Origin: Alicyclobacillus suci
GTDB lineage: Bacteria > Bacillota > Bacilli > Alicyclobacillales > Alicyclobacillaceae
Length of the DNA: 35,561 nt
Assembly (NCBI RefSeq): GCF_017329615.1
Contig: NZ_JAFMTW010000036.1
Coordinates: 1-35,561 of the forward strand
Direction: 5' to 3'
Shown here piece by piece: positions 23,800-32,372 of the stretch. Below the pieces are notes generated by a model. The model was not told the origin of the DNA. It worked only from the letters and a program-made list of their open reading frames with translations, and did not search any database. Position numbers and translations under genes: made by a program. How positions within the stretch are numbered: the stretch's first letter is position 1; the number at the start of each line of letters is the position of its first letter.

Positions 23800-25350
23800 T
23801 TACAGAACCTCTGAACTCAGTTTCGGCTGTGTGAACAGCAGTAGATAGTCAGGCCCTCCGGCTTTTGAATCCGTCCCCGACATATTGAAGCCCCCAAACG
23901 GATGGACACCAACCAAAGCACCCGTTGATTTCCGGTTGAAATAGAGGTTGCCGACGTGGAACGTGCGGCGTGCTTCTTCGACGTGTTCGCGATTTGTTGT
24001 GAACACAGATCCGGTCAGGCCAAACTCTGTGTTGTTCGCAGCCGCAATGGCGTCAGAAAAGGTCTGTACCTTCGTGAACGCCACCACCGGGCCAAAAATC
24101 TCCTCTTTGGAGATGCGCGCGTCTGCCGGGACATCGGCGAAAATGGTGGGGGGGACAAAGTATCCAGGTTTATCCCACGACTCACCGCCGCACACCAGAC
24201 GACCTTCCTGTTTGCCCATCTCGATATAGTACTTGATTTTCTCATAAGCTTTTTGGTCGATGACGGGACCCACCTGGGTGTTTGCGTTCACCGCATCGCC
24301 AACGGTGAGTGCACGTGTCTTTTCCACCACACGGTCCAAAAGGTCTTGATAAATTGCTTCATGTGCAATGACCCGCGAACATGCAGAGCACTTTTGACCG
24401 CTGAACATAAACGCGGAATTGACGATGTTTTGTGCAGCCAAGTCCAAATCGGCTTGTTCGTCGACGATGATGGCGTCTTTGCCACCCATTTCAGCGATGA
24501 CGCGTTTGAGCCAAATTTGGCCTGCATGGACTTTTGAGGCACGCTCATAGATACGGACACCTACATCGCGTGATCCCGTGAAGGTCACAAATCGAGTACG
24601 GGCGTGATCAACCATGTAATCTCCGATTTCACCTGCGTCACCTGGTACGAAGTTGACGACGCCGTCTGGGAGTCCCACTTCTTTCAAAACCTCATAGAAG
24701 CGGTAGGCAATGATCGGCGTTTGACTCGCTGGCTTCAAAAGGACGGTATTTCCAGAGACAATCGCAGCCGCTGTCATACCTGCCATGATTGCCAGTGGGA
24801 AATTCCAGGGTGGAATGACCACGCCAACGCCGAGTGGGATGTACTCGAGTTGGTTATCCTCACCTGGATATGAAATGAGCGTCTGTTTTCCTCGTTCGGA
24901 CAACTGCAACATTTGGCGTCCGTAATACTCGAGGAAATCAATGCACTCAGCTGTATCCGCATCTGCTTCAGCGCGCGTCTTTCCTGCCTCTAATAACAAC
25001 CACGAGGAGAATTCATGCTTCCGGCGGCGAATCACAGCGGCCGCTTTAAACAGATAGCCGGCGCGTTCTTCTGGGCGTACTTGTGACCAAGTGGCAAATG
25101 TTTTCGAAGCAACCTGAAATGCTTCGTCAATGATACTTTTATCTGCTTGTGCCACCAAGCCAACGATTTGCTCCAAATCGGATGGGTTGCGAGATTTCTG
25201 GTGCTGGTCGGTATAAATCTCGCGACCACCAATGATAAGTGGGCAGGTTTGGCCAAGTTGTGACGATACACGCTCGAAAGCGGTGGTAAATGCCGCTTCA
25301 TTCTCCGGCTTGGAGAAGTCCGTCAGCGCTTCAGGAAAGTATGGAATCAC
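23800..25350 (-). CDS. rocA: L-glutamate gamma-semialdehyde (1-pyrroline-5-carboxylate) dehydrogenase
   Basis: Oxidises glutamate-5-semialdehyde, from ornithine or proline, to glutamate with NAD. 516 residues, the standard RocA/PruA length, chosen by starting at GTG 25350 behind AGGAGG (9 bp); the frame is open 48 codons further upstream but that part is not homologous. Motifs: [29 protein letters not shown], catalytic Glu in [14 protein letters not shown], catalytic Cys in [12 protein letters not shown], and EEIFGPVV. First gene of the minus-strand roc operon, preceded by two activator-binding dyads and divergent from the activator gene. Confidence 0.95.
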   Translation of the reverse strand: MIPYFPEALTDFSKPENEAAFTTAFERVSSQLGQTCPLIIGGREIYTDQHQKSRNPSDLEQIVGLVAQADKSIIDEAFQVASKTFATWSQVRPEERAGYLFKAAAVIRRRKHEFSSWLLLEAGKTRAEADADTAECIDFLEYYGRQMLQLSERGKQTLISYPGEDNQLEYIPLGVGVVIPPWNFPLAIMAGMTAAAIVSGNTVLLKPASQTPIIAYRFYEVLKEVGLPDGVVNFVPGDAGEIGDYMVDHARTRFVTFTGSRDVGVRIYERASKVHAGQIWLKRVIAEMGGKDAIIVDEQADLDLAAQNIVNSAFMFSGQKCSACSRVIAHEAIYQDLLDRVVEKTRALTVGDAVNANTQVGPVIDQKAYEKIKYYIEMGKQEGRLVCGGESWDKPGYFVPPTIFADVPADARISKEEIFGPVVAFTKVQTFSDAIAAANNTEFGLTGSVFTTNREHVEEARRTFHVGNLYFNRKSTGALVGVHPFGGFNMSGTDSKAGGPDYLLLFTQPKLSSEVL

Positions 25351-25412
25351 AGTTGATTTCCTCCTCATGTACACGACGCATGGTTGTTCAATCCAACCGG
25401 ATTGGAAAATAA

Positions 25413-25428
25413 AGTGGTTGAAATGCCG
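25413..25428 (-). promoter_or_regulatory. Weak -24/-12 (sigma-54) promoter candidate for rocA
   Basis: Minus-strand CGGCATTTCAACCACT keeps GGCAT at -24 and C at -12 with correct spacing against TGGCACG-N4-TTGCA, but the -12 TTGC is poor. It is the best-placed minus-strand match: about 60 bp before rocA with both activator dyads 40-120 bp upstream, the usual enhancer geometry. A better-looking plus-strand match, TGGTTTGCAGTTTGCT (25524-25539), points the wrong way and overlaps a dyad. Confidence 0.25.
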
Positions 25429-25469
25429 AATTGGCATTCGGGTTGAATAAGCGCTTTCATAGATGATGA

Positions 25470-25486
25470 TGCAAAAACGATTTGCA
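25470..25486. promoter_or_regulatory. RocR-type activator site 1
   Basis: TGCAAA-AACGA-TTTGCA, a perfect 6-bp dyad with a 5-bp spacer. Same 17-bp architecture as sites at 25515 and 27063. Bacillus RocR upstream activating sequences have TTTGCAAA-like inverted arms, so this is a likely RocR enhancer for rocA. Confidence 0.7.
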
Positions 25487-25514
25487 GAAATCAATTGCCG
25501 TTATTTATTGCAGG

Positions 25515-25531
25515 TGCAAAAATGGTTTGCA
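25515..25531. promoter_or_regulatory. RocR-type activator site 2
   Basis: TGCAAA-AATGG-TTTGCA, identical arms to site 1, centre 45 bp away (about four helical turns). Paired sites are typical of enhancer-binding proteins that act as hexamers. It lies between divergent rocA and rocR. Confidence 0.7.
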
Positions 25532-25624
25532 GTTTGCTGGCGCGCCCAGTAAACTGATGACGTAGAGCAGCGAATTTCAACACTTTTCAGGCAACAGGGA
25601 ATCATCCCATTTGGGGGGATATGC

Positions 25625-27049
25625 GTGGCGAGCGCCCATATCAATGACCTAGAAAATAGGACGCGCGCGTTGATTCAAATGTATGAGTTTTTGGTGGATC
25701 AACTCGACGAAGGAATCCATGTTGTCGATGCGTCTGGGAAAACGGTGATTTACAATCAGAAAATGGCTGACATTGAGTCCATGTCCGCTGTGGATGTACT
25801 GAATAAGGATGTGCTTGACGTTTTCACCTTTCCAGAGGAAGGTTATAGCACATTGCTTCATGCACTACAAACTGGACGCGCAACGTTTAATGTCAAACAG
25901 ACGTACTACAACTTGCAGGGCGAATCGGTGACGACGATTAACAATACCATGCCTATTGTTCTCAACGGTGAAATCTGTGGAGCGGTGGAAATCGCACGCG
26001 ATATCACCCAAATCGAACGGATTCAAGAGAACATTCTGAGGCGTGGAAAAACGCGGTACACGTTTGACAGTTTGATTGGCGAGAGCCCCAATATTGTCGA
26101 AGTGATGGAGCATGCAAAGCGAGCGGCCCGGACAAACTCGTCCATTCTGATTGTGGGGGAGACTGGAACGGGTAAGGAATTGTTTGCGCAAAGCATTCAT
26201 CACGCGAGTCCTCGTTCCGCTGGGCCCTTTGTTTCGCAAAATTGCGCTGCATTGCCAGAGCACCTTATTGAAGGCATCTTGTTCGGCACCGTGCACGGCG
26301 CATTTCCTGGAGCCATCGATAGGCCAGGGCTCCTCGAACAAGCGGATGGGGGGACACTGCTACTAGACGAATTGAATTCGCTGAGCTTACCTTTGCAGGC
26401 CAAACTTCTTCGCGCACTTCAAGAAAAGACAATCCGCCGCCTCGGTGATACACGGGATAGAACCGTCGATGTGCGCATTATTGCGACCGTCCATGAGGAT
26501 CCATTAGACGATGTGGTCAAAGGGACACTTCGGAAAGACCTATACTACCGTCTCAGCGTCGTGACGTTGTTTTTGCCACCATTGCGGGAGCGTAAACAGG
26601 ATATACCGAATCTGACCGCTCTCTTTGTGCAGAGATACAATGAACTCTTTGGCATGCAGGTTCAGGGCGTTTCTGACGAAGTGATGAAATACTTTCTCAC
26701 CTATCCATGGCCAGGTAACGTTCGTGAACTCGAGAATACCATCGAAGGCGCTATGAACATGGTTGTGGACAATGGCGAAATTGACGTCGTACACCTTCCG
26801 ATGCATATACGCCGGCGGGTAAACGCCTTGGACGAAACGCCGCATGGCGATAATAGCAGTCAACTTCTCGATTATGCATCGTTTGCACAGGAGCGAAATT
26901 TACAGTCTCAGTTGTCTCAATACGAGCGCGCATACGTGTTAAAGGTCTTATCGCAAAATGGGGGAAATGTGTCTGCCACAGCGCGGGCGCTGGGTGTGAG
27001 TAGACAAAGTTTGCAGTACAGGCTTCGCAAGTGGAATCACACCACGTAG
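25625..27049 (+). CDS. rocR: RocR-like sigma-54-dependent enhancer-binding activator (PAS-AAA+-Fis HTH)
   Basis: 474 residues. PAS sensor domain about 12-130 (QLDEGIHVVDASGKTVIYN start; probably senses arginine/ornithine). AAA+ domain about 146-370: Walker A GETGTGKE (178-185), L1 loop GAFPGA (225-230), Walker B GGTLLLDE (242-249), and the PWPGNVRELEN segment. Fis-type HTH about 440-470 (GGNVSATARALGVSRQSLQYRL). The L1 loop normally reads GAFTGA and contacts sigma-54; here Thr is Pro (CCT at 26306-26308). GTG start 25625 follows a GGGGGG site by 6 bp. Divergent from rocA, upstream of the permease. Domain order and position match RocR of Bacillus. Confidence 0.9.
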   Translation: MASAHINDLENRTRALIQMYEFLVDQLDEGIHVVDASGKTVIYNQKMADIESMSAVDVLNKDVLDVFTFPEEGYSTLLHALQTGRATFNVKQTYYNLQGESVTTINNTMPIVLNGEICGAVEIARDITQIERIQENILRRGKTRYTFDSLIGESPNIVEVMEHAKRAARTNSSILIVGETGTGKELFAQSIHHASPRSAGPFVSQNCAALPEHLIEGILFGTVHGAFPGAIDRPGLLEQADGGTLLLDELNSLSLPLQAKLLRALQEKTIRRLGDTRDRTVDVRIIATVHEDPLDDVVKGTLRKDLYYRLSVVTLFLPPLRERKQDIPNLTALFVQRYNELFGMQVQGVSDEVMKYFLTYPWPGNVRELENTIEGAMNMVVDNGEIDVVHLPMHIRRRVNALDETPHGDNSSQLLDYASFAQERNLQSQLSQYERAYVLKVLSQNGGNVSATARALGVSRQSLQYRLRKWNHTT

Positions 27050-27062
27050 GGTTTATCGGTGG

Positions 27063-27079
27063 TGCAAAATATTTTTGCG
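27063..27079. promoter_or_regulatory. RocR-type activator site 3, before the permease gene
   Basis: TGCAAA-ATATT-TTTGCG has the same layout as the two rocA sites, with one base off the full dyad. It lies in the 160-bp gap between rocR and the permease. A -24/-12 match with one -12 mismatch, AGGCAGTTGTGTTTCA (27095-27110), lies 15 bp downstream; a sigma-A pair TTGTGT-17-CAATAT is an alternative. Confidence 0.6.
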
Positions 27080-27209
27080 CCCCGCAATCCACAAAGGCAG
27101 TTGTGTTTCAGTCGGTACATCTGCAATATATTTTCTTAGTTAGAATGAAAGCGGTTGCTCAGTGCCGCGATAACATGCCGAACGAAGTTAGGAAAGAGGG
27201 GGAACCCAC

Positions 27210-28649
27210 TTGGATAAACTAAAGGAAATTGTCGACAAAGAAGCAGGCTTGAAACGTGGAATGCGTAGTCGACATATGTTTATGATTTCAATCGGCGGGG
27301 TCATTGGCACAGGACTATTCGTGGGATCCGGCTATACCATCAATCAAGCCGGCCCTGGCGGCGCTGTCCTTGCGTATATGTTAGGCGGCATATTAGTCGG
27401 CATTGTCATGGCGTCACTCGGGGAGTTGGCGACCGCTATGCCTGTGGCGGGATCGTTTAAAACATACGCCCAAGTCTTTATTAGCCCGAGTGTCGGATTT
27501 TTAAGCGCGTGGCTGTATTGGATCAACGGCGCCATCACGATTACGGTTGAGTGGTTAGCGGCCGTCATAATTTTGCAGCAGTATTTCCCGCACATTCCGA
27601 GCGTCGTGTTTTATGTGGTATTCTTTATTATCTACTTAGTCTTAAATATTATGGCAGTTGGCGTGTATGGAGAATCGGAATTCTGGTTTGCGAGCATTAA
27701 GGTCATTGGCATCATCGTTGCGTCTGCCGTGGGCATTGCAGTGATTTTTGGCTGGACCTCGCATCCGGCAATCGGTGCTACAAACTATTTGCATCATGGC
27801 GGCTTGTTTCCGCATGGCTTTGGCGCCTCGTTTCTGGCACTGGTTTCCGTCTGTTTTTCGTATAGCGGCACGGAACTGATTGGGATTGCGGCGGGTGAAA
27901 GTCGTGATCCGGCGAAATCCGTACCTCGCGCGGTTCGCACGACGACGCTGCGCACACTCTTATTCTACGTGCTCGCGATGATTGTCTTAGTGGGTATCAT
28001 CCCGTGGCAGTCGGCAGGCGTGAACGATAGCCCGTTTGCAACGATATTTCAATTGGCCGGAATTCCGTCCGCGCATGTCATTATGGATATTATCGTCGTC
28101 ACCTCGGCACTGTCTGCAGGTTCCTCGTGGACATATGCCTCTTCCCGTCTCATCTGGTCGATGTCGCTCGATGGCATGGCACCGAAGTTCCTCAGCAAAC
28201 TCAGTAAACGGCAAGTACCCGTCCGTTCAGTGTTATTTACCATGATTATTGGTGTGGCTGGACTTTTGCTTTATAAAGTTTCACCGGACAAACTGTACAC
28301 TTGGATTTTATCTGGTATCGGGTTGGTTGTCGTCATTGACTGGGGAATTATCTGCCTGGCGCAAATGGGATTTCGGCGTAAGTATGTCCGTTCAGGTGGT
28401 AAGGTGAGCGAGCTCCCATACCGAACCCCGCTGTATCCTGTGTTGCCGCTCGTCGGCATTCTCGCGAATGCGGCGATTGCTGTGAGTCTTTGGTTCGTCC
28501 CCGGTCAGCGGATCACGATATACACAGGTGTGCCAATTATTGCGATTATCATGCTGTATTATTTCTTGTTTGCGAGAAAGAGGATTCTTGCAAAGCAAAA
28601 AGAGAATAGGGAGAAAATTGAAAATTCACTGTCTGTCGAACTTTCGTAA
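27210..28649 (+). CDS. APC-family amino acid permease, RocE-like
   Basis: 479 residues with 12 predicted membrane helices; amino acid/proton symporter of the AAP group. KRGMRSRHMFMISIGGVIGTGLFVGSG is the conserved helix 1; GELATAMPVAGSFKTYAQVFISP is the helix 2-3 segment; FSYSGTELIGIAAGESRDPAKSVPRAV is the helix 6 sodium/substrate segment; it ends in a basic tail. TTG start at 27210 with GAGGGGG upstream. Next to the arginine degradation genes and behind a RocR-type site, so arginine/ornithine uptake is the likely role (rocE-equivalent), although relatives transport other amino acids. Confidence 0.88.
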   Translation: MDKLKEIVDKEAGLKRGMRSRHMFMISIGGVIGTGLFVGSGYTINQAGPGGAVLAYMLGGILVGIVMASLGELATAMPVAGSFKTYAQVFISPSVGFLSAWLYWINGAITITVEWLAAVIILQQYFPHIPSVVFYVVFFIIYLVLNIMAVGVYGESEFWFASIKVIGIIVASAVGIAVIFGWTSHPAIGATNYLHHGGLFPHGFGASFLALVSVCFSYSGTELIGIAAGESRDPAKSVPRAVRTTTLRTLLFYVLAMIVLVGIIPWQSAGVNDSPFATIFQLAGIPSAHVIMDIIVVTSALSAGSSWTYASSRLIWSMSLDGMAPKFLSKLSKRQVPVRSVLFTMIIGVAGLLLYKVSPDKLYTWILSGIGLVVVIDWGIICLAQMGFRRKYVRSGGKVSELPYRTPLYPVLPLVGILANAAIAVSLWFVPGQRITIYTGVPIIAIIMLYYFLFARKRILAKQKENREKIENSLSVELS

Positions 28650-28660
28650 GGTCTGGTCGC

Positions 28661-30514
28661 TTAAGAGCCGTTGGGAGTCTGAAATTTTTGTAGGTAATGA
28701 CCGAATGTTAAAAGTGGCCATATCGTGTTGTAGCTGTGAAAATGAATATAGAATCCACCTGGGAGTCCGCCGCCCGTTGGGTAGGAGGTGGTCCAATCGG
28801 ATGGGGCCTTTCCCATAGCCAAGACTTTCGTAGACAAGAATCGAATGCCGTGCTCAATCGCGGGCATGGTGTGGGAAGAGGCTATAATTAATGCGTCCGT
28901 TGCCCAGGCGGTTTGCGATAGGGTGCTTCTGCCGAGTGGTACGTAGGCATGCCTTGTATCGCTCAAGCATGTTTCTCCCCATCCCCCGTCCGCGTTTTGA
29001 ATATCATGGAGCCACGCTACCGCGCGACGAATTGAGGGGTGACTCGCGTCTAGCCCAGCCGCCAAGAGCCCCGTCAGTGCGGCCCACGTCCCGTAAATGA
29101 AACAAATGCCCCATCGCCCATACCACGAGCCATCCACTTCTTGATGTTTGAGCAACCAATGGACGGCTCGCTGCACAACCTTGTCTTTTTGGGTATATCC
29201 CGCATCATTACAAAGAAATTCGAGGGTTCTGCCGGTTAAATCGGGACATGACGGATCCGTGAGTGTAGCCTTCGCCCCATCTATGGCCAAATTGGACACG
29301 ATTCGTTTGTTTTTATTCCGTTCAAATGCAGGCCAGCCGCCATCCGAATTTTGCATAGACAAAACCCAGTTTAACCCCCGCTTCCAAGCGCATTGGACAC
29401 TGGAACTCGTTTTCGCCGAGTGGGTGAGTGCACGTAGCGCTGCTGTTGTATCATCGACATCCGGAATGAGTGTATTGACGTCGGAAAATCCCCAGCCCCC
29501 ACTGTCATTCCTTGCGTCAGGAGGTTGTAAATCCCGGGTTCCATGGTGCTGGCGCACGAGTAAATAGGTTTGCGCTTTACGCACCATTGTGGTCGTGTCG
29601 ATGTGGGGAATCGTTTGAACTGCATAGCTCATTAACGCCGTGTCCCACACCGTGGAGGTCATATTTTGCAAATGGGCCCCATTCGAGAGTGGATAGATGA
29701 ACGATTTTAATCCTTCGATGGCCCGAACAATTGTTGGATGATTCTTCGGATACCCCAGGCCAAGTAGCGCATAAATCATAAAGAACGTTGCACTCGCATA
29801 GCTCATCAATGTTCCGTCATGCTCTATGTGTTGTAATAAAAAATGTTCTAACCTCCGTAGAGACCAAGTTTTGATGGATAGAGGGCTTCTTCGAAGCGGG
29901 GCTTGTTTGTGTGTCTGGTTCTCTTTCTGTGTGGACTCCAGCAGTGAGGTGCTTAAATCCGGTAAATCGGGCGATGTGACAGGTGTTTCGCAATGCGCCG
30001 CAATGAGAACTGGGGCGATATGACCACGGGCATAACCGACGAAGTCAAAGAAGTTCACGGGAAACCACTTTGGCAACAATGTCCAGATTAAGGGAACCTG
30101 ATAGTGCTTCCATGGAAGTTGACCTATACAGGCTAACATTGCCCTAGTAGATGTCCCAATTTGCGCCAACCCGCCATGGTGACGTATGAAGTACCTGGCT
30201 CGTTCGAGCGGATTGTTATCGGTTGTGCCATGGCCAGTCGAAAGTAATGCGTAATATGATTCGACGGTTGCCGATAAATTTCCCCATCCTGGCTCATCAT
30301 GAAACAAAGACCAAGCACCATGATCGTTTTGGAGGCTCAAAATGCGGGAGGACAGGGGTTGTATCACGTCTTTGTCATCAAGTCCCAAAGCGCGAAGGAG
30401 GAGTATCATGTAGGCGTCTGTCATCGGTCCACTTTCACAGCAGTACCTCCACGATCCGTCCGTTGCCTGATTGTTCTCCAATTGACGCACTAATGCATCA
30501 ACCGCCTGCCTCAC
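28661..30514 (-). CDS. sqhC: SqhC-like triterpene cyclase (sporulenol synthase / squalene-hopene cyclase family)
   Basis: 617-residue terpene cyclase. The protonating acid motif is DVDD at 352-355. QW-type repeats are visible: ATDGSWRYC, LQNDHGAWSLF, NSDGGWPAFE, VDGSWYGRWGICFIYGTWAALTGL and NADGGWGETC. Segments such as DLTGRTLEFL, DGTLMSYASATFFMIYALL and STVWDTALMSYAVQ follow B. subtilis SqhC (tetraprenyl-beta-curcumene cyclase) more than the A. acidocaldarius squalene-hopene cyclase. The frame begins at GTG 30514. The best ribosome binding site (GGAGG at 30534-30538) instead serves an in-frame ATG at 30526 whose fourth codon is TAG, so the gene may be a nonsense mutant or start at the GTG directly after it. 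Convergent with the permease, 11 bp apart. Confidence 0.88.
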   Translation of the reverse strand: MRQAVDALVRQLENNQATDGSWRYCCESGPMTDAYMILLLRALGLDDKDVIQPLSSRILSLQNDHGAWSLFHDEPGWGNLSATVESYYALLSTGHGTTDNNPLERARYFIRHHGGLAQIGTSTRAMLACIGQLPWKHYQVPLIWTLLPKWFPVNFFDFVGYARGHIAPVLIAAHCETPVTSPDLPDLSTSLLESTQKENQTHKQAPLRRSPLSIKTWSLRRLEHFLLQHIEHDGTLMSYASATFFMIYALLGLGYPKNHPTIVRAIEGLKSFIYPLSNGAHLQNMTSTVWDTALMSYAVQTIPHIDTTTMVRKAQTYLLVRQHHGTRDLQPPDARNDSGGWGFSDVNTLIPDVDDTTAALRALTHSAKTSSSVQCAWKRGLNWVLSMQNSDGGWPAFERNKNKRIVSNLAIDGAKATLTDPSCPDLTGRTLEFLCNDAGYTQKDKVVQRAVHWLLKHQEVDGSWYGRWGICFIYGTWAALTGLLAAGLDASHPSIRRAVAWLHDIQNADGGWGETCLSDTRHAYVPLGRSTLSQTAWATDALIIASSHTMPAIEHGIRFLSTKVLAMGKAPSDWTTSYPTGGGLPGGFYIHFHSYNTIWPLLTFGHYLQKFQTPNGS

Positions 30515-30743
30515 CTATTCTATCATACGGATTCCTCCAGCGACCAAAACAAATATCTGGAGTAAAATACGTGACTCGTTATGGAGGACGCTACGGATAA
30601 GTGCACAGTCATTGCTTCAGGACCTTCATAAAATCCACGCGGTATCAAGATAACTGTCCGTACAAGCAGGTCTACTGGATGAATAAGGTGACACGTAAGT
30701 GTGATTACAGGGTGAGGGAGGGGATATTATTGGGGATTGATCC
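30515..30743. other. Intergenic stretch upstream of the cyclase
   Basis: Contains the minus-strand leader of the cyclase, including the GGAGG site and the MIE* minicistron (30526-30515). An open frame at 30601-30861 (plus) overlaps the next entry and has no ribosome binding site. No promoter hexamers stood out. Confidence 0.4.
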
Positions 30744-31004
30744 GTGGCTTATGTGCAAATTCGCATACAAAATGATGCACCCGGTTTATTCTCGACGGGC
30801 TCGTGCAATTCTCAAATCGTACATGCAGCCCTACAAGATCCGTATGCGGTCGGTTGCATGATTGACCGCCTTTGTACAGCTTGTCGGGATAAGCTCACAC
30901 CGGCACAACGTGCCGCAGCCATTCGATTCGTGATTTCACAACGGTGCAATCCGGCGAATCCACGTCATCGGGCGCGTATGCGGAGAATGGTATTCGGCTA
31001 CTGA
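30744..31004 (+). CDS. Small protein of unknown function
   Basis: 86 residues starting GTG 30744, with TGGGGA 8 bp upstream. The C-terminal half is basic, with a Cys cluster (GCMIDRLCTACRDKL) and a Pro/Arg-rich tail RCNPANPRHRARMRRM. I do not recognise it; it could be a small DNA- or metal-binding protein. The overlapping ORF in another frame weakens the call. The stretch 31005-31251 after it holds only the leader of the alcohol dehydrogenase gene. Confidence 0.4.
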   Translation: MAYVQIRIQNDAPGLFSTGSCNSQIVHAALQDPYAVGCMIDRLCTACRDKLTPAQRAAAIRFVISQRCNPANPRHRARMRRMVFGY

Positions 31005-31251
31005 TTGGATAGGCACCGGACTATATTGGTGAACAGACGCACATGACTAGCATGCACTCGTTGGGGACAGCGGGTGCATTTGTCGTGAATTCGAGCGATA
31101 GATGGTTTCCAACAATGTGCCCACTTCAGTTTTCTATTAGAATAGTACATAGGTGTTGCCTAAATACATCAAAGTGTCTTACTTGCAACTTGGTGGATCT
31201 GGTAGACCATTTCCCAGTCCGACTTTTTGCTGGTGACCAGGAGGTTAGTTC

Positions 31252-32301
31252 ATGATTCGAGCGAATGCACGTGCAGTTTTTAATCCAGAGGGTCCTTTTC
31301 AATTGACCACGATTGAACGCAGAGATCTCCAACCGCACGATGTGCTGATTGAGATTAAGTATGCGGGTATTTGCCACTCAGACATTCATACCGCTCGCGG
31401 GGAATGGGGAGAGGTGCAATATCCGCTCGTTCCAGGCCACGAAATCGCCGGGATTGTCACGCAGGTTGGTTCGGAAGTCACCAAATTTGCTGTTGGTGAC
31501 CGAGTGGGCGTCGGTTGCATGGTTGACTCTTGCGGGGAGTGCGATAGTTGTCGCAATGGAGACGAACAATACTGCCTGAACGGGAACGTTGGCACGTATG
31601 CTGCTATCGACAAGTACGGTCAATATACCCAGGGCGGCTATTCCACGCACATTGTCGTGACCGAAGGTTTCGTTGTACGGATTCCAGATAGCATTCCGTT
31701 GGATAAAGCGGCACCGCTTTTGTGTGCTGGAATCACCACATACTCACCACTTCGCCACTGGGGAGCAGGTCCAGGCAAGAAGGTTGCTGTCGTAGGGATG
31801 GGCGGACTTGGCCATATGGCAGTAAAACTTGCGCATGCCATGGGTGCCGAAGTCACTGTTTTATCGCAAACGCTGAAGAAGAAAGAAGATGGGTTGCGTC
31901 TTGGCGCTGATCATTATTATGCCACGAGCGATCCGGAAACGTTTCAGAAGCTGGCCAGTTCATTTGATCTCATCGTGAATACTGTCAGTGCAAAGATTGA
32001 TTTGAACGTGTATCTATCGCTTCTGGCAGTGGATGGCACGATGGTCAACGTCGGCGCGCCACCGGAACCGATGCCGGTACAGGTATTCTCGCTGATTCCT
32101 TATCGTCGTTCGTTTGCCGGATCAGTCATTGGTAGCATTCGCGAAACACAGGAAATGCTTGACTTCTGTGCGGAACACGGCGTTGCACCAGAAATAGAGG
32201 TCATTTCTGCGAACCAGATTGATGAAGCCTGGAAGCGCGTGCTCGCTTCAGATGTTCGATATCGATTCGTGATTGATATTAGTACGATGGAAAATGAATA
32301 A
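31252..32301 (+). CDS. Zinc-dependent alcohol dehydrogenase (YahK/AdhA-like medium-chain reductase)
   Basis: 349-residue NAD(P)-dependent alcohol/aldehyde reductase of the cinnamyl-type MDR group. Catalytic zinc ligands: Cys41 in GICHSD, His63/Glu64 in PGHE, Cys158 in LLCAGITTY. Structural zinc: Cys94, 97, 100 and 108 ([15 protein letters not shown]). Rossmann motif GMGGLGH. GGAGG lies 8 bp before ATG. Followed by a terminator and then an aldo/keto reductase remnant, so this may once have been an aldehyde-detoxification pair. Confidence 0.95.
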   Translation: MIRANARAVFNPEGPFQLTTIERRDLQPHDVLIEIKYAGICHSDIHTARGEWGEVQYPLVPGHEIAGIVTQVGSEVTKFAVGDRVGVGCMVDSCGECDSCRNGDEQYCLNGNVGTYAAIDKYGQYTQGGYSTHIVVTEGFVVRIPDSIPLDKAAPLLCAGITTYSPLRHWGAGPGKKVAVVGMGGLGHMAVKLAHAMGAEVTVLSQTLKKKEDGLRLGADHYYATSDPETFQKLASSFDLIVNTVSAKIDLNVYLSLLAVDGTMVNVGAPPEPMPVQVFSLIPYRRSFAGSVIGSIRETQEMLDFCAEHGVAPEIEVISANQIDEAWKRVLASDVRYRFVIDISTMENE

Positions 32302-32325
32302 TAGAGAATCATCGAAATAGGTTGG

Positions 32326-32353
32326 CGGCACACCGTGTAGGTGTGCCGTTTTT
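32326..32353 (+). terminator. Terminator after the alcohol dehydrogenase gene
   Basis: CGGCACACC (32326-32334) pairs perfectly with GGTGTGCCG (32340-32348) around GTGTA, followed by TTTTT. Confidence 0.92.
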
Positions 32354-32372
32354 CTACACAGGAAGGTGCGCT

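Noticed and set aside
25351..25494. 48-residue N-terminal extension of rocA
   Set aside because: Covers the ribosome binding site and regulatory DNA; GTG 25350 gives the usual family length.
25524..25539. TGGTTTGCAGTTTGCT as a sigma-54 promoter
   Set aside because: Spacing and TTGC fit, but it is on the plus strand (away from rocA) and overlaps activator site 2, so it is probably a by-product of the repeated TTTGC motif. Kept only as an alternative.
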